Below, one piece after another: positions 34,701 through 42,274 of a stretch of DNA of 64,000 bases. Under the pieces are notes generated by a model that saw nothing but the letters and a program-made list of their open reading frames with translations, was not told the origin of the DNA and made no database searches. This stretch comes from Acidobacteriota bacterium (GTDB lineage: Bacteria > Acidobacteriota > Thermoanaerobaculia > UBA5066), in assembly GCA_029781975.1 (NCBI GenBank), contig JAKOVQ010000046.1:1-64000 (forward strand). The letters are read 5' to 3'. The stretch's first letter is position 1. Every line of letters starts with the position of its first letter. The translations under genes and the position numbers were made by a program.

Positions 34701-35580
34701 CCACCGAGCTGACGAGCGGCCCGGCGTCGCCCCACGGGCGGAGCCGCATGTCGACGCGGTAGAGGAAGCCCTCCGCGGTCGGGCGCCCGAGCGCCTCGAT
34801 GAGCCGCTCGCCGAGCTTCCAGTACGCGGGGGCGTCGGCGCGCGCCAGGAAGAGGAGGTCGATGTCCGAGCTGTAGTTCAGCTCGCGTCCCCCCAGCTTC
34901 CCCATCGCGACGACCCCGAAGCCCGAGGCGTTCCGGCCCGACTCCCGCTCGGCGACGGCGAGGGCGGCTTGGACGAGGCCGTCGGCGAGGCTCGACAGCT
35001 CGACGGTGACCGTCTCGAGGTCGAACAGGCCCAGGAGGTCGCTCGCCCCGATCCGGAGGAGCTCGAGCCTCTGGTAGCGCCGGAGGGCGTCGAGGTCCTC
35101 CTCGACCGAGCCCCGGCCCGGGAGCGCCCGCCGGGCCTCGGCCGCGACCTGCGCGGCCGGCTTGCGCGCGGCGAGGCGCCGGGGCTCCACGAGGCGGGCG
35201 AAGGAATCCGGGTGCCGGAGGAGGATCTCCGAGAGGAAGCGGCTCCCGGCGAAGAGGGTGACGAGGATCTGGACGGCGCGCGGGTGCTCGCGCAGGTGCC
35301 GGAGGAGGGTCGTCCGGTCCGGAACGCTCTGGAGGAACCGGTCGAGGGCGACGAGGACGCCGTCGGGGCCCGCGGCCTTCGCGAGCGCCGAGACGAGGTG
35401 CGGGAGGACGCCCGCCAGGGCGAGCCGCTCGGGCGGCCCGTGGGCCATTCGCCGAAGGGTGACGTGCGCCGCGCGCCAGTCGGCGAACCCGGCGGGCGCG
35501 AGGAGCCGGCGCACCTCCTCGTCCGCCTCCGCCTCCGGCGCGAAGAGGACCCGCGCGGTCTCGTGGGCGTGACGGGTCAC
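31789..35580 (-). CDS. glnE: GlnE-type glutamine synthetase adenylyltransferase/deadenylylase with internal ACT pair
   Basis: This 1263-residue protein is about 300 residues longer than typical GlnE (about 950). The N-terminal half has MGKLGGRELNYSSDIDLLF (Asp239, Asp241) and YRVDMRLRPWG (Asp277). The C-terminal half has LGKAGGREMGFASDIELLF (Asp1001, Glu1003) and EIDLRLRPYGG (Asp1048). Between them lie two ACT-like segments: LWRVTIVGWDFPGELSLICG from residue 561 and GYTVLRIDAPDTTGFLYELT from 718. A Pro/Arg-rich loop and a DVFTVRP strand separate them, the layout of the glutamine-sensing end of GlnD. The enzyme should add or remove AMP on GlnA Tyr398 in response to glutamine. Asp-to-Glu at 1003 is odd. 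The GTG start has TATGAT 9 bases upstream. Confidence 0.88.
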   Translation of the reverse strand: MTRHAHETARVLFAPEAEADEEVRRLLAPAGFADWRAAHVTLRRMAHGPPERLALAGVLPHLVSALAKAAGPDGVLVALDRFLQSVPDRTTLLRHLREHPRAVQILVTLFAGSRFLSEILLRHPDSFARLVEPRRLAARKPAAQVAAEARRALPGRGSVEEDLDALRRYQRLELLRIGASDLLGLFDLETVTVELSSLADGLVQAALAVAERESGRNASGFGVVAMGKLGGRELNYSSDIDLLFLARADAPAYWKLGERLIEALGRPTAEGFLYRVDMRLRPWGDAGPLVSSVEAWQGYMARHARLWEKQALLKARPVAGDLGAASEGLEGVEPLLFTTSAETVRAEVRAMRQLTEREVRRKGLAASEVKLGEGSIRDVEFVAQFLQLAHGGARPEVRSGNTRLALARLKAAGVLPADDGRVLEEGYVFLRTVEHHLQVMHYRQTHTLPDDEAALDALARRLGFEGEGAGARFLARYREHTAAVRAVYLRHLGGGAGTAAAERPEAPSAERPRAEEHAARMDPSYAETFGDEDIRRHAQLADRLDESRLVAVDATPEPPGLWRVTIVGWDFPGELSLICGLLYANGFSILHGEAFTYEPVAAPEEPPPRRAERGRAVDPFTGRPRPAVPAPAAGRPDPRRKLVDVFTVRPLRGEALSDPWKRFEEDLEVLFRLVRQGRHREARGEIARRAALTQQALAVAATPLYPVDIEIDNEGSGGYTVLRIDAPDTTGFLYELTNALALGKVSIWRLTAASAGMRVRDTLWVTDASGAKITSPARLRELRAATVLIKHFTHILPRSPNPESALLHFGDFLGQLFARPDWPDELASLESPKVLEALARLLGVSDFLWLDFLRMQHANLFPIVKDVDVLAAPRPAAELERDLASAIRSAREAGGDSGDGRTAEPEAAGAASWRDALNAFKDRELFRIDMRHILGRTADIAQFGEELSDLAQIVVKAAFEECERELVAAHGRPRLVDGSPCPMAVSALGKAGGREMGFASDIELLFVYEGEGETDGPQRLTNAEHFERLVRSFVAAIRSRREGVFEIDLRLRPYGGAGSMAVSLDAFRRYYARGGPAWDYERQALIRLRPLAGDAELGRRLVSLRDALVYEGEPPDVASIRAMREKQVRQLVAGGTFNPKFSPGGLVDVEYLVQLLQLRHGRDDPGVRRANTREAMAGLAAAGRLGTEDHERLVAAQSFLRSLVEALRVVRGNARDVTIPPYGSEEFSYLARRLTYGSDVARLKEEMTNAAAAVQELSARLLA

Positions 35581-35589
35581 GGCGCCGCG

Positions 35590-35595
35590 ATCATA
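35590..35595 (-). promoter_or_regulatory. Candidate -10 (TATGAT) of a leaderless glnE transcript
   Basis: Read on the minus strand, TATGAT ends 9 bases before the GTG start, and no Shine-Dalgarno sequence is present. glnE thus has its own promoter, independent of glnA. Confidence 0.4.
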
Positions 35596-35649
35596 CGGGC
35601 GGGGGACCGGCCGGGCCGGCGACGTCCCGTCCCCCGCCCGGCCCGCGCG

Positions 35650-36132
35650 TCACTCCCCCGGGTCGTCCGCGGAGGGGCCGTAGATCGACGGGACCTTCGC
35701 GCCCATCGGCCGGAGGTACGTGGAGAGCTGGCCGCGGTGGTGGATCGCGTCGAAGAGGAACCCCCAGAGCATCTCGCCCAGGGGAGCCTCCCACGCGACC
35801 TTCCCCTCCACGAGGAAGCGGGCCGTCCGTTCCCACGCGGCCTCGTCCAGCTTCGCGAGGCGCGGGGCGAGCTCGGCGGCGTTCCGCTCGTACGCCGCGA
35901 TCGCCTCCGAAAGGGGAGGCGCCGGCTTCATCTGGAAGCTCACCTCCCCCGAGTCGATCAGGACGCAGGCGTCGCGGAGCTCCGAGGCGAGGAGCCAGAC
36001 GAGGTCGCCGGCCGACGTGGAGCGGGGGTGGGGCCGGTAGCCGAGCTGGTCGGCCGGGACGGCCTTCAGGACGCGGACGAACTTCGGCCTCTCGGCCTCG
36101 AAGCACCTCGCCAGGAACTCGCGCGTGTTCAT
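35650..36132 (-). CDS. DinB-like four-helix protein
   Basis: The 160-residue protein has the DinB/YfiT pattern with the metal-site segment LFDAIHHRGQLSTYLRPMG near residue 125 and a final PSIYGPS, typical of DinB proteins. Family members bind a metal and often act as thiol-dependent transferases, but most are uncharacterised. CCAGGAGG precedes the ATG. A thiol link to the ergothioneine genes 2 kb away is possible but not shown. Confidence 0.8.
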   Translation of the reverse strand: MNTREFLARCFEAERPKFVRVLKAVPADQLGYRPHPRSTSAGDLVWLLASELRDACVLIDSGEVSFQMKPAPPLSEAIAAYERNAAELAPRLAKLDEAAWERTARFLVEGKVAWEAPLGEMLWGFLFDAIHHRGQLSTYLRPMGAKVPSIYGPSADDPGE

Positions 36133-36260
36133 GGGCGGACCTCCTGGAAAGGAGGGAGCCTCTCACCGGCGCGGGCTCCGGCGCAAGGGCGGGCCGCCGG
36201 CGCCTCGCCGTCTGCGCGACAATGTCGAAAGGGCCGTCGACGGCCCGTCAGGAGGGCCCG

Positions 36261-36680
36261 ATGAGCCGCCCCGATCCGCACCCGAAGGACGTGTTCGACC
36301 TGCTGCGCCGGAAGGACCCCGCGCCGCGCATCGCCGTGGTGGGCGCCAGCAACGACCCGTCGAAGTACGGGAACGTCATCGTCCGGAACCTTTCGGCCAA
36401 GGGGTTCACGGTCCTCCCCGTCAACCTCCACGAGAAGGAGATCGCGGGTCTCCCCGTCTACCGGAGCCTCGCCGAGCTGCCGGGAGGGACCGACATCGTC
36501 AACGTGGTCACGCCCCCCGCGGTCACGAAGGGGATCCTCGCGGAGGCGGCCCGGCTGGGGCTTCCCGCGGTCTGGCTCCAGGACGGCAGCTACGACGAGG
36601 CCGCGCTCGAGATCGCGGCGAAGGCTCCGTTCAAGACCGTCTACGAGGCCTGCATCATGGTGGCGACGAACTACGTCTGA
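36261..36680 (+). CDS. CoA-binding domain protein (YccU-like)
   Basis: The 139-residue protein has a Rossmann CoA-binding fold: IAVVGASNDPSKYGNVI near residue 26, VLPVNLHEKEIAGLPVY near 54, and VWLQDGSYDEAA near 102. It corresponds to the stand-alone domain of acyl-CoA synthetase (NDP-forming). GGAGGG at 36251-36256 favours the ATG at 36261; an ATG at 36222 is an in-frame alternative. Function in such single-domain proteins is not established. Confidence 0.82.
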   Translation: MSRPDPHPKDVFDLLRRKDPAPRIAVVGASNDPSKYGNVIVRNLSAKGFTVLPVNLHEKEIAGLPVYRSLAELPGGTDIVNVVTPPAVTKGILAEAARLGLPAVWLQDGSYDEAALEIAAKAPFKTVYEACIMVATNYV

Positions 36681-36735
36681 GGGAGAAGCTGCCAGCCGGG
36701 ACGCAGCCGCGCCGGCGCCGGTCGCGCGGGGCCGG

Positions 36736-37086
36736 TCAGCCTTTCCTCGAGGGAGGGGTCGGCTCGGGGACGAACAGCTCGCCCGCGTCCCACTCCCCGG
36801 TCTCGTCGATCGCCTTCAGGTGGACGCGGCGGCCCCGCCCCTCGGGGCCGATGGCCGGTACCTCGTCGGTCGCCTCGAGGAGGAGGAAGGGCTCGGGCTC
36901 GGCGGTCGCGCCGGCCAGCCCGGCCGCGCGGGCCGCCTCGACGACGAGCTCCTCGAGGAGCCGCGCGGGCGACACCCCGCGGGCCTCGGCCAGCCGTCCG
37001 AGGAGCTCCTCGGCCCGCGGCGTCAGGAGCGGGACGATCCGGGCCACGCCCCATTCTGCGCGCGGGGCGGCATGGCAGGGGGCCAT
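36736..37086 (-). CDS. Hypothetical protein, possible RHH-like N-terminus
   Basis: The open frame gives 116 residues. The region PLLTPRAEELLGRLAEARGV followed by SPARLLEELVVEAARAAG looks helical and could be ribbon-helix-helix-like. The rest (FLLLEATDEVP, VHLKAIDETGEWD) is beta-rich. The start is unclear: ATG at 37086, or GTG at 37047 just before the conserved-looking part. No ribosome site helps. No function is proposed. Confidence 0.45.
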   Translation of the reverse strand: MAPCHAAPRAEWGVARIVPLLTPRAEELLGRLAEARGVSPARLLEELVVEAARAAGLAGATAEPEPFLLLEATDEVPAIGPEGRGRRVHLKAIDETGEWDAGELFVPEPTPPSRKG

Positions 37087-37145
37087 CGGCGCGGGAGGGC
37101 GGCGCGGCCTTCTGGCGGGAAGAGACGCCTGCTACCGTACGCCCC

Positions 37146-37499
37146 ATGCTGACCAACGGGGCGCCCCTCCTCGCCTTCGTGACCGGATTCGTCCGCCAGC
37201 TCCCCGTCATCGCGGTGACGGTCGCGGGGCTGGTGATGGCCCTCTCCCGGCGGGACCGGCACCCGAAGGCCTCGAGCCTCGCCGCCGCCGGGTGCGGGAT
37301 CCTCCTGGGGGTCGCGCTCGTCGTCCCGGTCTGGTACGCGCTCCTGCCCCGGCTCCTGGGCGGAAGCGCCGGGATGGCTCGCCTCGGCGGAATCTACGCC
37401 CTCTCGAGCGTCCTCGTCGGGCTCGTCGACGCCGCGGGCATCGGCCTCGTCGTCCTGGCGGTCTTCTCCGACCGCGGCGCGGGCGAGCCTTCGTCCTGA
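37146..37499 (+). CDS. Small membrane protein
   Basis: This 117-residue protein has about three hydrophobic segments (VIAVTVAGLVMAL, GILLGVALVVPVWYALL and the VLVGLVDAAGIGLVVLAVF helix). The loops are short and basic. TACCGT ends 7 bases before the ATG with no Shine-Dalgarno sequence. No family is recognised. Confidence 0.55.
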   Translation: MLTNGAPLLAFVTGFVRQLPVIAVTVAGLVMALSRRDRHPKASSLAAAGCGILLGVALVVPVWYALLPRLLGGSAGMARLGGIYALSSVLVGLVDAAGIGLVVLAVFSDRGAGEPSS

Positions 37500-37611
37500 A
37501 GGGAGTTCCGGACCGGCTCCTCCGCGAGGCAGGGTCGTTCCGGGGCGCGCGAACGGGCGGAAAATCGGGAGCGGGGCGGCGGCCCCGAGCCGCCCCCCGA
37601 AGGAGCGAACG

Positions 37612-38361
37612 ATGCTGCTCGACGGGAAGGTGGCCCTGGTGACGGGTGCCAGCCGCGGCATCGGAGCGGCCACGGCGCGGCTCTTCGCCCGCCACGGCGC
37701 GCGCGTGGCCGTCAACTACAACCGGAGCGAGGACGCCGCGCGGGAGGTGGTGCGCCTCGTCGAGAAGGAAGGGGGCATCGCCGTCGCCGTCGGCGCCGAC
37801 GTGACGGAGCGCGGGCAGGCGGAGGCGATGGTCCGGGCGGTCGAGCGGACGCTGGGCCCCGTCGACGTCCTCGTCGCGAACGCCGGGATGCGCGTCCACA
37901 TGGCGCCCTTCGTCGGCTACCCCTGGGAGGAGCTCGAGGCGAAGCTGACGGGCGAGGCGAAGGCGGTCTTCTTCGTCGTCCAGGCGGTCGTCCCGTCGAT
38001 GATCGAGCGGCGGGCGGGGTCGATCGTCGTCGTCTCGAGCGGGCTCTCGCGGCACCCGGGGGACGGCTTCTGCGCGCACAGCGCCGCGAAGGCCGCCCTC
38101 GACGCCCTGGTCCGGGCGATGGCGCACGAGCTCGGGCCCCAGGGGATCCGGGTGAACACGGTGGCGCCCGGCCTGACGTTGACCGACGCGACCGCCTTCC
38201 TGCCGGAGCCGGCCAAGGAGGCGGCGGCCCGGAGGACGCCGCTGCGCCGGAACGCGGTGCCCGAGGACGTCGCGGGTGCGATCCTGGTCCTCGCGGCCGA
38301 CACGGCCCGGCACGTCACCGGGGCCTACCTCCCGGTCGACGGCGGGACCGTGATGCCCTGA
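37612..38361 (+). CDS. Short-chain dehydrogenase/reductase with atypical catalytic site
   Basis: The 249-residue classical SDR has the cofactor motif TGASRGIG at 11-18, NAG at 90-92, Ser142/Ser143 in VSSG, and Lys160. The catalytic Tyr position of Y-x3-K is His156 (AHSAAK). Other family positions, including VNTVAPG and VTGAYLPVDGG, are normal. It would bind NADP(H) and reduce or oxidise a carbonyl or alcohol, but the Tyr-to-His change may reduce or alter activity. GAAGGAG precedes the ATG. No pathway neighbours point to the substrate. Confidence 0.82.
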   Translation: MLLDGKVALVTGASRGIGAATARLFARHGARVAVNYNRSEDAAREVVRLVEKEGGIAVAVGADVTERGQAEAMVRAVERTLGPVDVLVANAGMRVHMAPFVGYPWEELEAKLTGEAKAVFFVVQAVVPSMIERRAGSIVVVSSGLSRHPGDGFCAHSAAKAALDALVRAMAHELGPQGIRVNTVAPGLTLTDATAFLPEPAKEAAARRTPLRRNAVPEDVAGAILVLAADTARHVTGAYLPVDGGTVMP

Positions 38362-38405
38362 AGGGTGACGCCGCCCGTCCGGGCCAGCCGCTCGGTCACA
38401 CCGGC

Positions 38406-39716
38406 TCACGCGGGGCGGACGCAGCGGAACTTCGAGAAGACGTAGCCGTAGTGGACCTGGAACCAGTTCCTGAAGCTCCGCCTCACGAGCCGCCGGTCGG
38501 TCGCCCACGAGGCGCCGAGGAGGACGACGTGCCGCCCGTCGAAGAAGTCGGCGGAGTAGCCCGGGTAGCGCGCGAGCGGCCGGAAGCCGGGGAAAGGGCC
38601 GAATTCGGTGGAGGTCCATTCCCATCCGTTCCCGACGAGCTCCTCCACGCCCCAGGCGCTCGCCCCGGCGGGGTGCGACCCGACGGGGACCGGGTTCCAG
38701 GAGACGAACCCCAGGTTCCCGTGGCGCGGAGCGGGGGGCTCGTCTCCCCAGGGGTGCTCGCGGAGGGCCCCGGAGGGAGTCCCGAAGGCGGCGCGGTGGA
38801 GCTCGGCCTCGGTCGGGAGGCGCCCTCCCGCCCATCGCGCGTAGGCGGCGGCCTCGCACTGCGTCACCGACGCCGGCCACCCGGCCGCCCTCTCGAACGG
38901 GATCTCCTCGAGAAGGGCCTTCACGGTCCGGCCCGCGGGACCCGTGCGCCACGTCGGCGGGGCGGGGTCGCCGCGCCGCGAGAGCCACGCCCAGGCGTCG
39001 TCGGACCAGAGGTCGCGGCGGCGGTAGCCGCCCGCCTCGACGAAGGCCTCCATCTGACGGTTCGTCACGGGGGTGGCGTCGATCGTGAACGCGTCGACGG
39101 GGACGCGCAGCTCCGGATGCTCGTTGTCCCACCGGAAGGCGCCGTCGCGCGGGGCGCCGAGGAGCGCCTGGCCCGCCGGGACCCGGACGGCGAGCGGGGC
39201 GCCGGCGCCCGCCCCGGCGGGGAAGGGGCGCGGCGGGGGGAGCCAGGCCGGGCGGAGCTTCCGCTCCGCGGGGAGCGCCTGGACCATGTAGAGGAGCGTC
39301 TCGTGGTGCATCAGCTCGTGCTCGAGCACCATCGGGAGGACCTCCTCGACCGCGGGGGTGGAGGGAAACGCGCGGACCTCCTCGCGGACCCGGTCCCGGT
39401 ACGCGAGGACCTCGCGGAGCGGCGGCCAGCCGGCGGGATCTTCCCGGGGCGCCTCCCCGTCGTCCGGCGGGTCGATGCCGCGCTCGAAGAGCGCGTCGAG
39501 GGAAGGGGCGAACGACGGCCGCCCGAGGACGCCGCGCCCGAGGTGGTTCCAGGCGAAGGCGGGGAGGTGCCCCACGTAGAAGAGGAAGGGCTGTCTCAGG
39601 GCGATCGGCCGGGCGAGGAGGGCGTCGCCCGCCACGAGGGAGAAGATCGCGTCGGAGCGCGCCCAGGCGGCCTCGAGCGCCGCCCGGGTCGAGGCCGCTC
39701 CCGGCCCGACGGTCAC
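38406..39716 (-). CDS. egtB: Ergothioneine sulfoxide synthase EgtB
   Basis: The 436-residue enzyme joins a DinB-like domain to an FGE-sulfatase domain. Iron ligands are visible as His50 in YVGHLP, and His133 and His137 in LEHELMHHE, spaced as in characterised EgtB. The C-terminal part has PVTNRQMEAF, GGRLPTEAEL, NGWEWTSTEFGPFPG and RCVRP. It forms the C-S bond between hercynine and a thiol donor with oxygen. The GTG start overlaps the egtD stop (GTGA), so the two are coupled. EgtA/EgtC are not adjacent, so cysteine may be the donor, which is an inference. Confidence 0.9.
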   Translation of the reverse strand: MTVGPGAASTRAALEAAWARSDAIFSLVAGDALLARPIALRQPFLFYVGHLPAFAWNHLGRGVLGRPSFAPSLDALFERGIDPPDDGEAPREDPAGWPPLREVLAYRDRVREEVRAFPSTPAVEEVLPMVLEHELMHHETLLYMVQALPAERKLRPAWLPPPRPFPAGAGAGAPLAVRVPAGQALLGAPRDGAFRWDNEHPELRVPVDAFTIDATPVTNRQMEAFVEAGGYRRRDLWSDDAWAWLSRRGDPAPPTWRTGPAGRTVKALLEEIPFERAAGWPASVTQCEAAAYARWAGGRLPTEAELHRAAFGTPSGALREHPWGDEPPAPRHGNLGFVSWNPVPVGSHPAGASAWGVEELVGNGWEWTSTEFGPFPGFRPLARYPGYSADFFDGRHVVLLGASWATDRRLVRRSFRNWFQVHYGYVFSKFRCVRPA

Positions 39717-40738
39717 GGCCGCCCGGGGCCCTCGGCCCCGCCGGTGCGGCGGCGCAGGAGCGCCGAGGCGAAGAGGGAGTCGGGGTCGGTGTACCACCCC
39801 TCGAGGACGAGGCCGGTCCCCGCGCAGAGCGCCTCGAAGGAGGCCCGCGTGTACTTGCACGAGATCTCGGTCCGGATCTCGTCCCCCGCGCGGAACGCCA
39901 GGTCGAGCCCGGCCGCCGGCACCTTCACCCGGAGCGGGCGGAGAGCCCTCAGGCGCATCTCGATCCAGGCGGCCTCCGCGTCGTAGAACGCGACGTGCTC
40001 GAAGGCCTCCGGGTCGAAGTCGGCGCCGAGCCGGTCGTTCACGACGCGGAGGACGTTCCGGTTGAACTCCGCGGTGACGCCCGCGGCGTCGTTGTAGGCC
40101 GCGTGGAGGCGGGCCGGGTCCTTGACGAGGTCGAGGCCGACGAGGAAGCCGTCTCCCGGCTCGAGCTGGCGGGCGACGGAGCCCAGGAAGGCGGGGACCT
40201 CGTCCGGGTGGATGTTCCCGACGGTCCCGGCCAGGAAGAGCGCGAGCCGGGAGCCCCCCGGGCCGAGCGCCGGGAGGTCCTCGAGGAAGTCGCCGGCGAC
40301 GGCGCGCACCGAAAGGCCCGGGTAGTCGGCGGCGAGGCGCTCGGCAGAGCTCGCGAGGACCTCCTCGGAGATGTCGAGGAGGACGCACCGGGAGAGGAGG
40401 CCGCGCGAGGCCATCGCGTCGAGGAAGAGCCGGATCTTGCGCCCCGTCCCCGAGCCGAGCTCGCAGAGCTCGCGCGGCCTCACGGCGTCGATCACCTCCC
40501 CGGCGATCTTCTCGAGGATCGTCTCCTCCGTCCGCGTCTGGTAGTACTCGGGCAGCCGGGTGATCTCGTCGAAGAGGGCGCTCCCCCTCTCGTCGTAGAA
40601 GTACTTGCAGGGGAGGGAGGGGAGCGGGCGCTGCGAGAGGGACGCGCGCACCTCGGCGGCCATCCTCGCGCGGGCATCCGCCGTGGCCCTCGGGCGGTCG
40701 ATCCGGGCCGCCTCGCGAGACCTCTGTGCCCCAACCAT
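39713..40738 (-). CDS. egtD: Histidine N-alpha-methyltransferase EgtD
   Basis: The 341-residue SAM-dependent enzyme has the family signature KYFYDERGSALFDEITRLPE near residue 45 and YQTRTEE just after. SAM motif I ELGSGTGRKIRLFL lies near 93, and FLAGTVGNIHPDE near 167. It trimethylates histidine to hercynine, the first step of ergothioneine biosynthesis. TAGACT ends 6 bases before the ATG, suggesting a leaderless egtD-egtB transcript. All expected motifs are intact. Confidence 0.93.
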   Translation of the reverse strand: MVGAQRSREAARIDRPRATADARARMAAEVRASLSQRPLPSLPCKYFYDERGSALFDEITRLPEYYQTRTEETILEKIAGEVIDAVRPRELCELGSGTGRKIRLFLDAMASRGLLSRCVLLDISEEVLASSAERLAADYPGLSVRAVAGDFLEDLPALGPGGSRLALFLAGTVGNIHPDEVPAFLGSVARQLEPGDGFLVGLDLVKDPARLHAAYNDAAGVTAEFNRNVLRVVNDRLGADFDPEAFEHVAFYDAEAAWIEMRLRALRPLRVKVPAAGLDLAFRAGDEIRTEISCKYTRASFEALCAGTGLVLEGWYTDPDSLFASALLRRRTGGAEGPGRP

Positions 40739-40744
40739 CGCCGG

Positions 40745-40750
40745 AGTCTA
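40745..40750 (-). promoter_or_regulatory. Candidate -10 (TAGACT) of egtDB
   Basis: On the minus strand TAGACT, the same hexamer as before mutL, ends 6 bases before the egtD ATG. No ribosome site is present. Confidence 0.4.
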
Positions 40751-40767
40751 GCTCCCGGGGCTCCCGC

Positions 40768-41754
40768 TCAGGACGGGGGGCGTCCCCGAGCGGACGCGGG
40801 GCCGTCCTCCAGCGCCGGGGGCCTCTCGACGCACGCGGTCACCCGGTTCCCGGGCGCCTCGTAGCGGATCGAGTCGAAGCTCCGGATCCGGGCCATGGCG
40901 ATCCCGCGGCCGTGGTTGTCGAGGATCCGGTCCGGCGAGATCGTCAGGTACCGCTCCCAGTCGAAGCCGGGCCCCTCGTCGCGGATGGTGAACGTGATCC
41001 GGCCCGGCGACTTCTCGAAGAGGACCTCGACGCTCTTGCCCCGGTTCTCCTCGAGCGCGAGCCGCCGCTCCACCTCGTCGGCCCAGCTCCCGTCGGCGAG
41101 GAGGCGCGACTTGTCGGTGTAGCTGATGCCGAGGTTCCCGTGCTCCACGGCGTTCACGAGGAGCTCGGCCAGGCCCGGCACCGTCCGCTCGGGGTCGGGG
41201 CACGTCTGCGAGAGGAGGGTCGCGAGCGCGGTCGCCTGCGCGACGGTGCGGTAGCGGAAGATCCCGCGCTCCAGGGTCCCGACGGCCTCGACCTTCTGCC
41301 TCAGCCGGTCCTGCAGGCTCTCCTGGCGGGCGCGGTCGTCGAGCGCCGCGCGGACGATCGTCCGCACCAGCTCGGCGTCGAGGGGCTTGGAGACGTAGTA
41401 GTACGCGCCGGCCGCGATCCCCTGCTGGACGGCCGTGACGTCGGTGAGCGCCGTCTCGAGGATCACCGGGACGTCGGCGAGCTCGGGGCTCGACTTGAGC
41501 CAGCGGAGGAGGTCGATCCCGCTCATCCCGGGGAGGATCCAGTCGAGGAGGACCGTCTGGACCGGCGGGCCGGACGCCTTCAGCCGGCGGAGCGCGGCCT
41601 CGGCGTCGGGGCACGTCTCGACCGCGTAGCCCTCCTCCGAGAGGACCTCGTGGAGCAGGTCCCTTCCGTGGGGGTCGTCCTCGACGACGAGGAGCCGCTC
41701 TTCGCGAGCGGCTCCTTCCTGCGGGGCGACGCCGTGTCGGATTCCGTCGGGCAC
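40768..41754 (-). CDS. Response regulator fused to RsbW-like ATPase domain
   Basis: The 328-residue protein has a receiver domain with acidic pocket residues 25-27, phospho-acceptor Asp71 in LLDWILPGMSG and Lys123 in VSKPL. A helical linker (140-185) leads to a HATPase_c domain with LAELLVNAVEHGNLG, FTIRDEGPGFDWERY and NHGRGIAMARI, like anti-sigma kinases of the RsbW/SpoIIAB type. Phosphorylation probably controls an ATP-dependent partner-binding or Ser/Thr kinase output. TAAGGT ends 8 bases before the GTG at 41754, which supports this start over an in-frame GTG at 41793. Confidence 0.83.
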   Translation of the reverse strand: MPDGIRHGVAPQEGAAREERLLVVEDDPHGRDLLHEVLSEEGYAVETCPDAEAALRRLKASGPPVQTVLLDWILPGMSGIDLLRWLKSSPELADVPVILETALTDVTAVQQGIAAGAYYYVSKPLDAELVRTIVRAALDDRARQESLQDRLRQKVEAVGTLERGIFRYRTVAQATALATLLSQTCPDPERTVPGLAELLVNAVEHGNLGISYTDKSRLLADGSWADEVERRLALEENRGKSVEVLFEKSPGRITFTIRDEGPGFDWERYLTISPDRILDNHGRGIAMARIRSFDSIRYEAPGNRVTACVERPPALEDGPASARGRPPS

Positions 41755-41850
41755 GCCGGTCAACCTTACCACCCTGCCTCGGCGAAGCGGCACTCCCGCG
41801 TTCCGGCCGGGCTCTCGCTGCGGCGCGTTATCGCGGCTGGCGCCGCCGGC

Positions 41851-42228
41851 TCAGGCTGCCTCCGAGGCTCCCGCCCGGAGGAGCCGGACGCCGAGGATGC
41901 GCGTCGTCCGCGTCCCGTCCGCGAACTCGAGGTAGAGCCCCGGGGCCGCGACGATCGCCGTGAAGATCGCGCAGCCCCCGGCGGTGCACCCGGTCACCGA
42001 GAGGCGGACGGGCTCGCCCCTCGTCCGGAGGAAGAAGCCCCCCGAGACGAAGAACGCGCCGTCCTCGAGGGCCTCGAGCGAATAGAGGGAGTTCCTGGTG
42101 GCGACGAGGAGCCGGTCGCCCGGCAGGAGATCTCCCCTCCTGACGCCGTCGAGGCGTTCGACCGCCCGTGCCAGCGATGCGAGCTCGAGCGCTTCGGGCC
42201 GGCCCTGGGAGGCTGGCGTCCTCGTCAC
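41851..42228 (-). CDS. Hypothetical protein
   Basis: This 125-residue protein has a helical N-terminus (ALELASLARAVERLDGV) and a beta-rich remainder (LLVATRNSLYSLEAL, SVTGCTAGGCAIF, GLYLEFADGTR). No signal peptide or known domain is seen. The GTG start has TAATCT 6 bases upstream. It is probably a separate small transcription unit. Confidence 0.55.
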   Translation of the reverse strand: MTRTPASQGRPEALELASLARAVERLDGVRRGDLLPGDRLLVATRNSLYSLEALEDGAFFVSGGFFLRTRGEPVRLSVTGCTAGGCAIFTAIVAAPGLYLEFADGTRTTRILGVRLLRAGASEAA

Positions 42229-42274
42229 GGCTCCAGATTACCCTCTTTCGCCGTCCCGCCTCCACTCCTTCCCC

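Noticed and set aside
32011-36264. A 1417-codon plus-strand open frame opposite glnE
   Set aside because: It lies antisense to a protein with clear catalytic motifs and has no recognisable fold.
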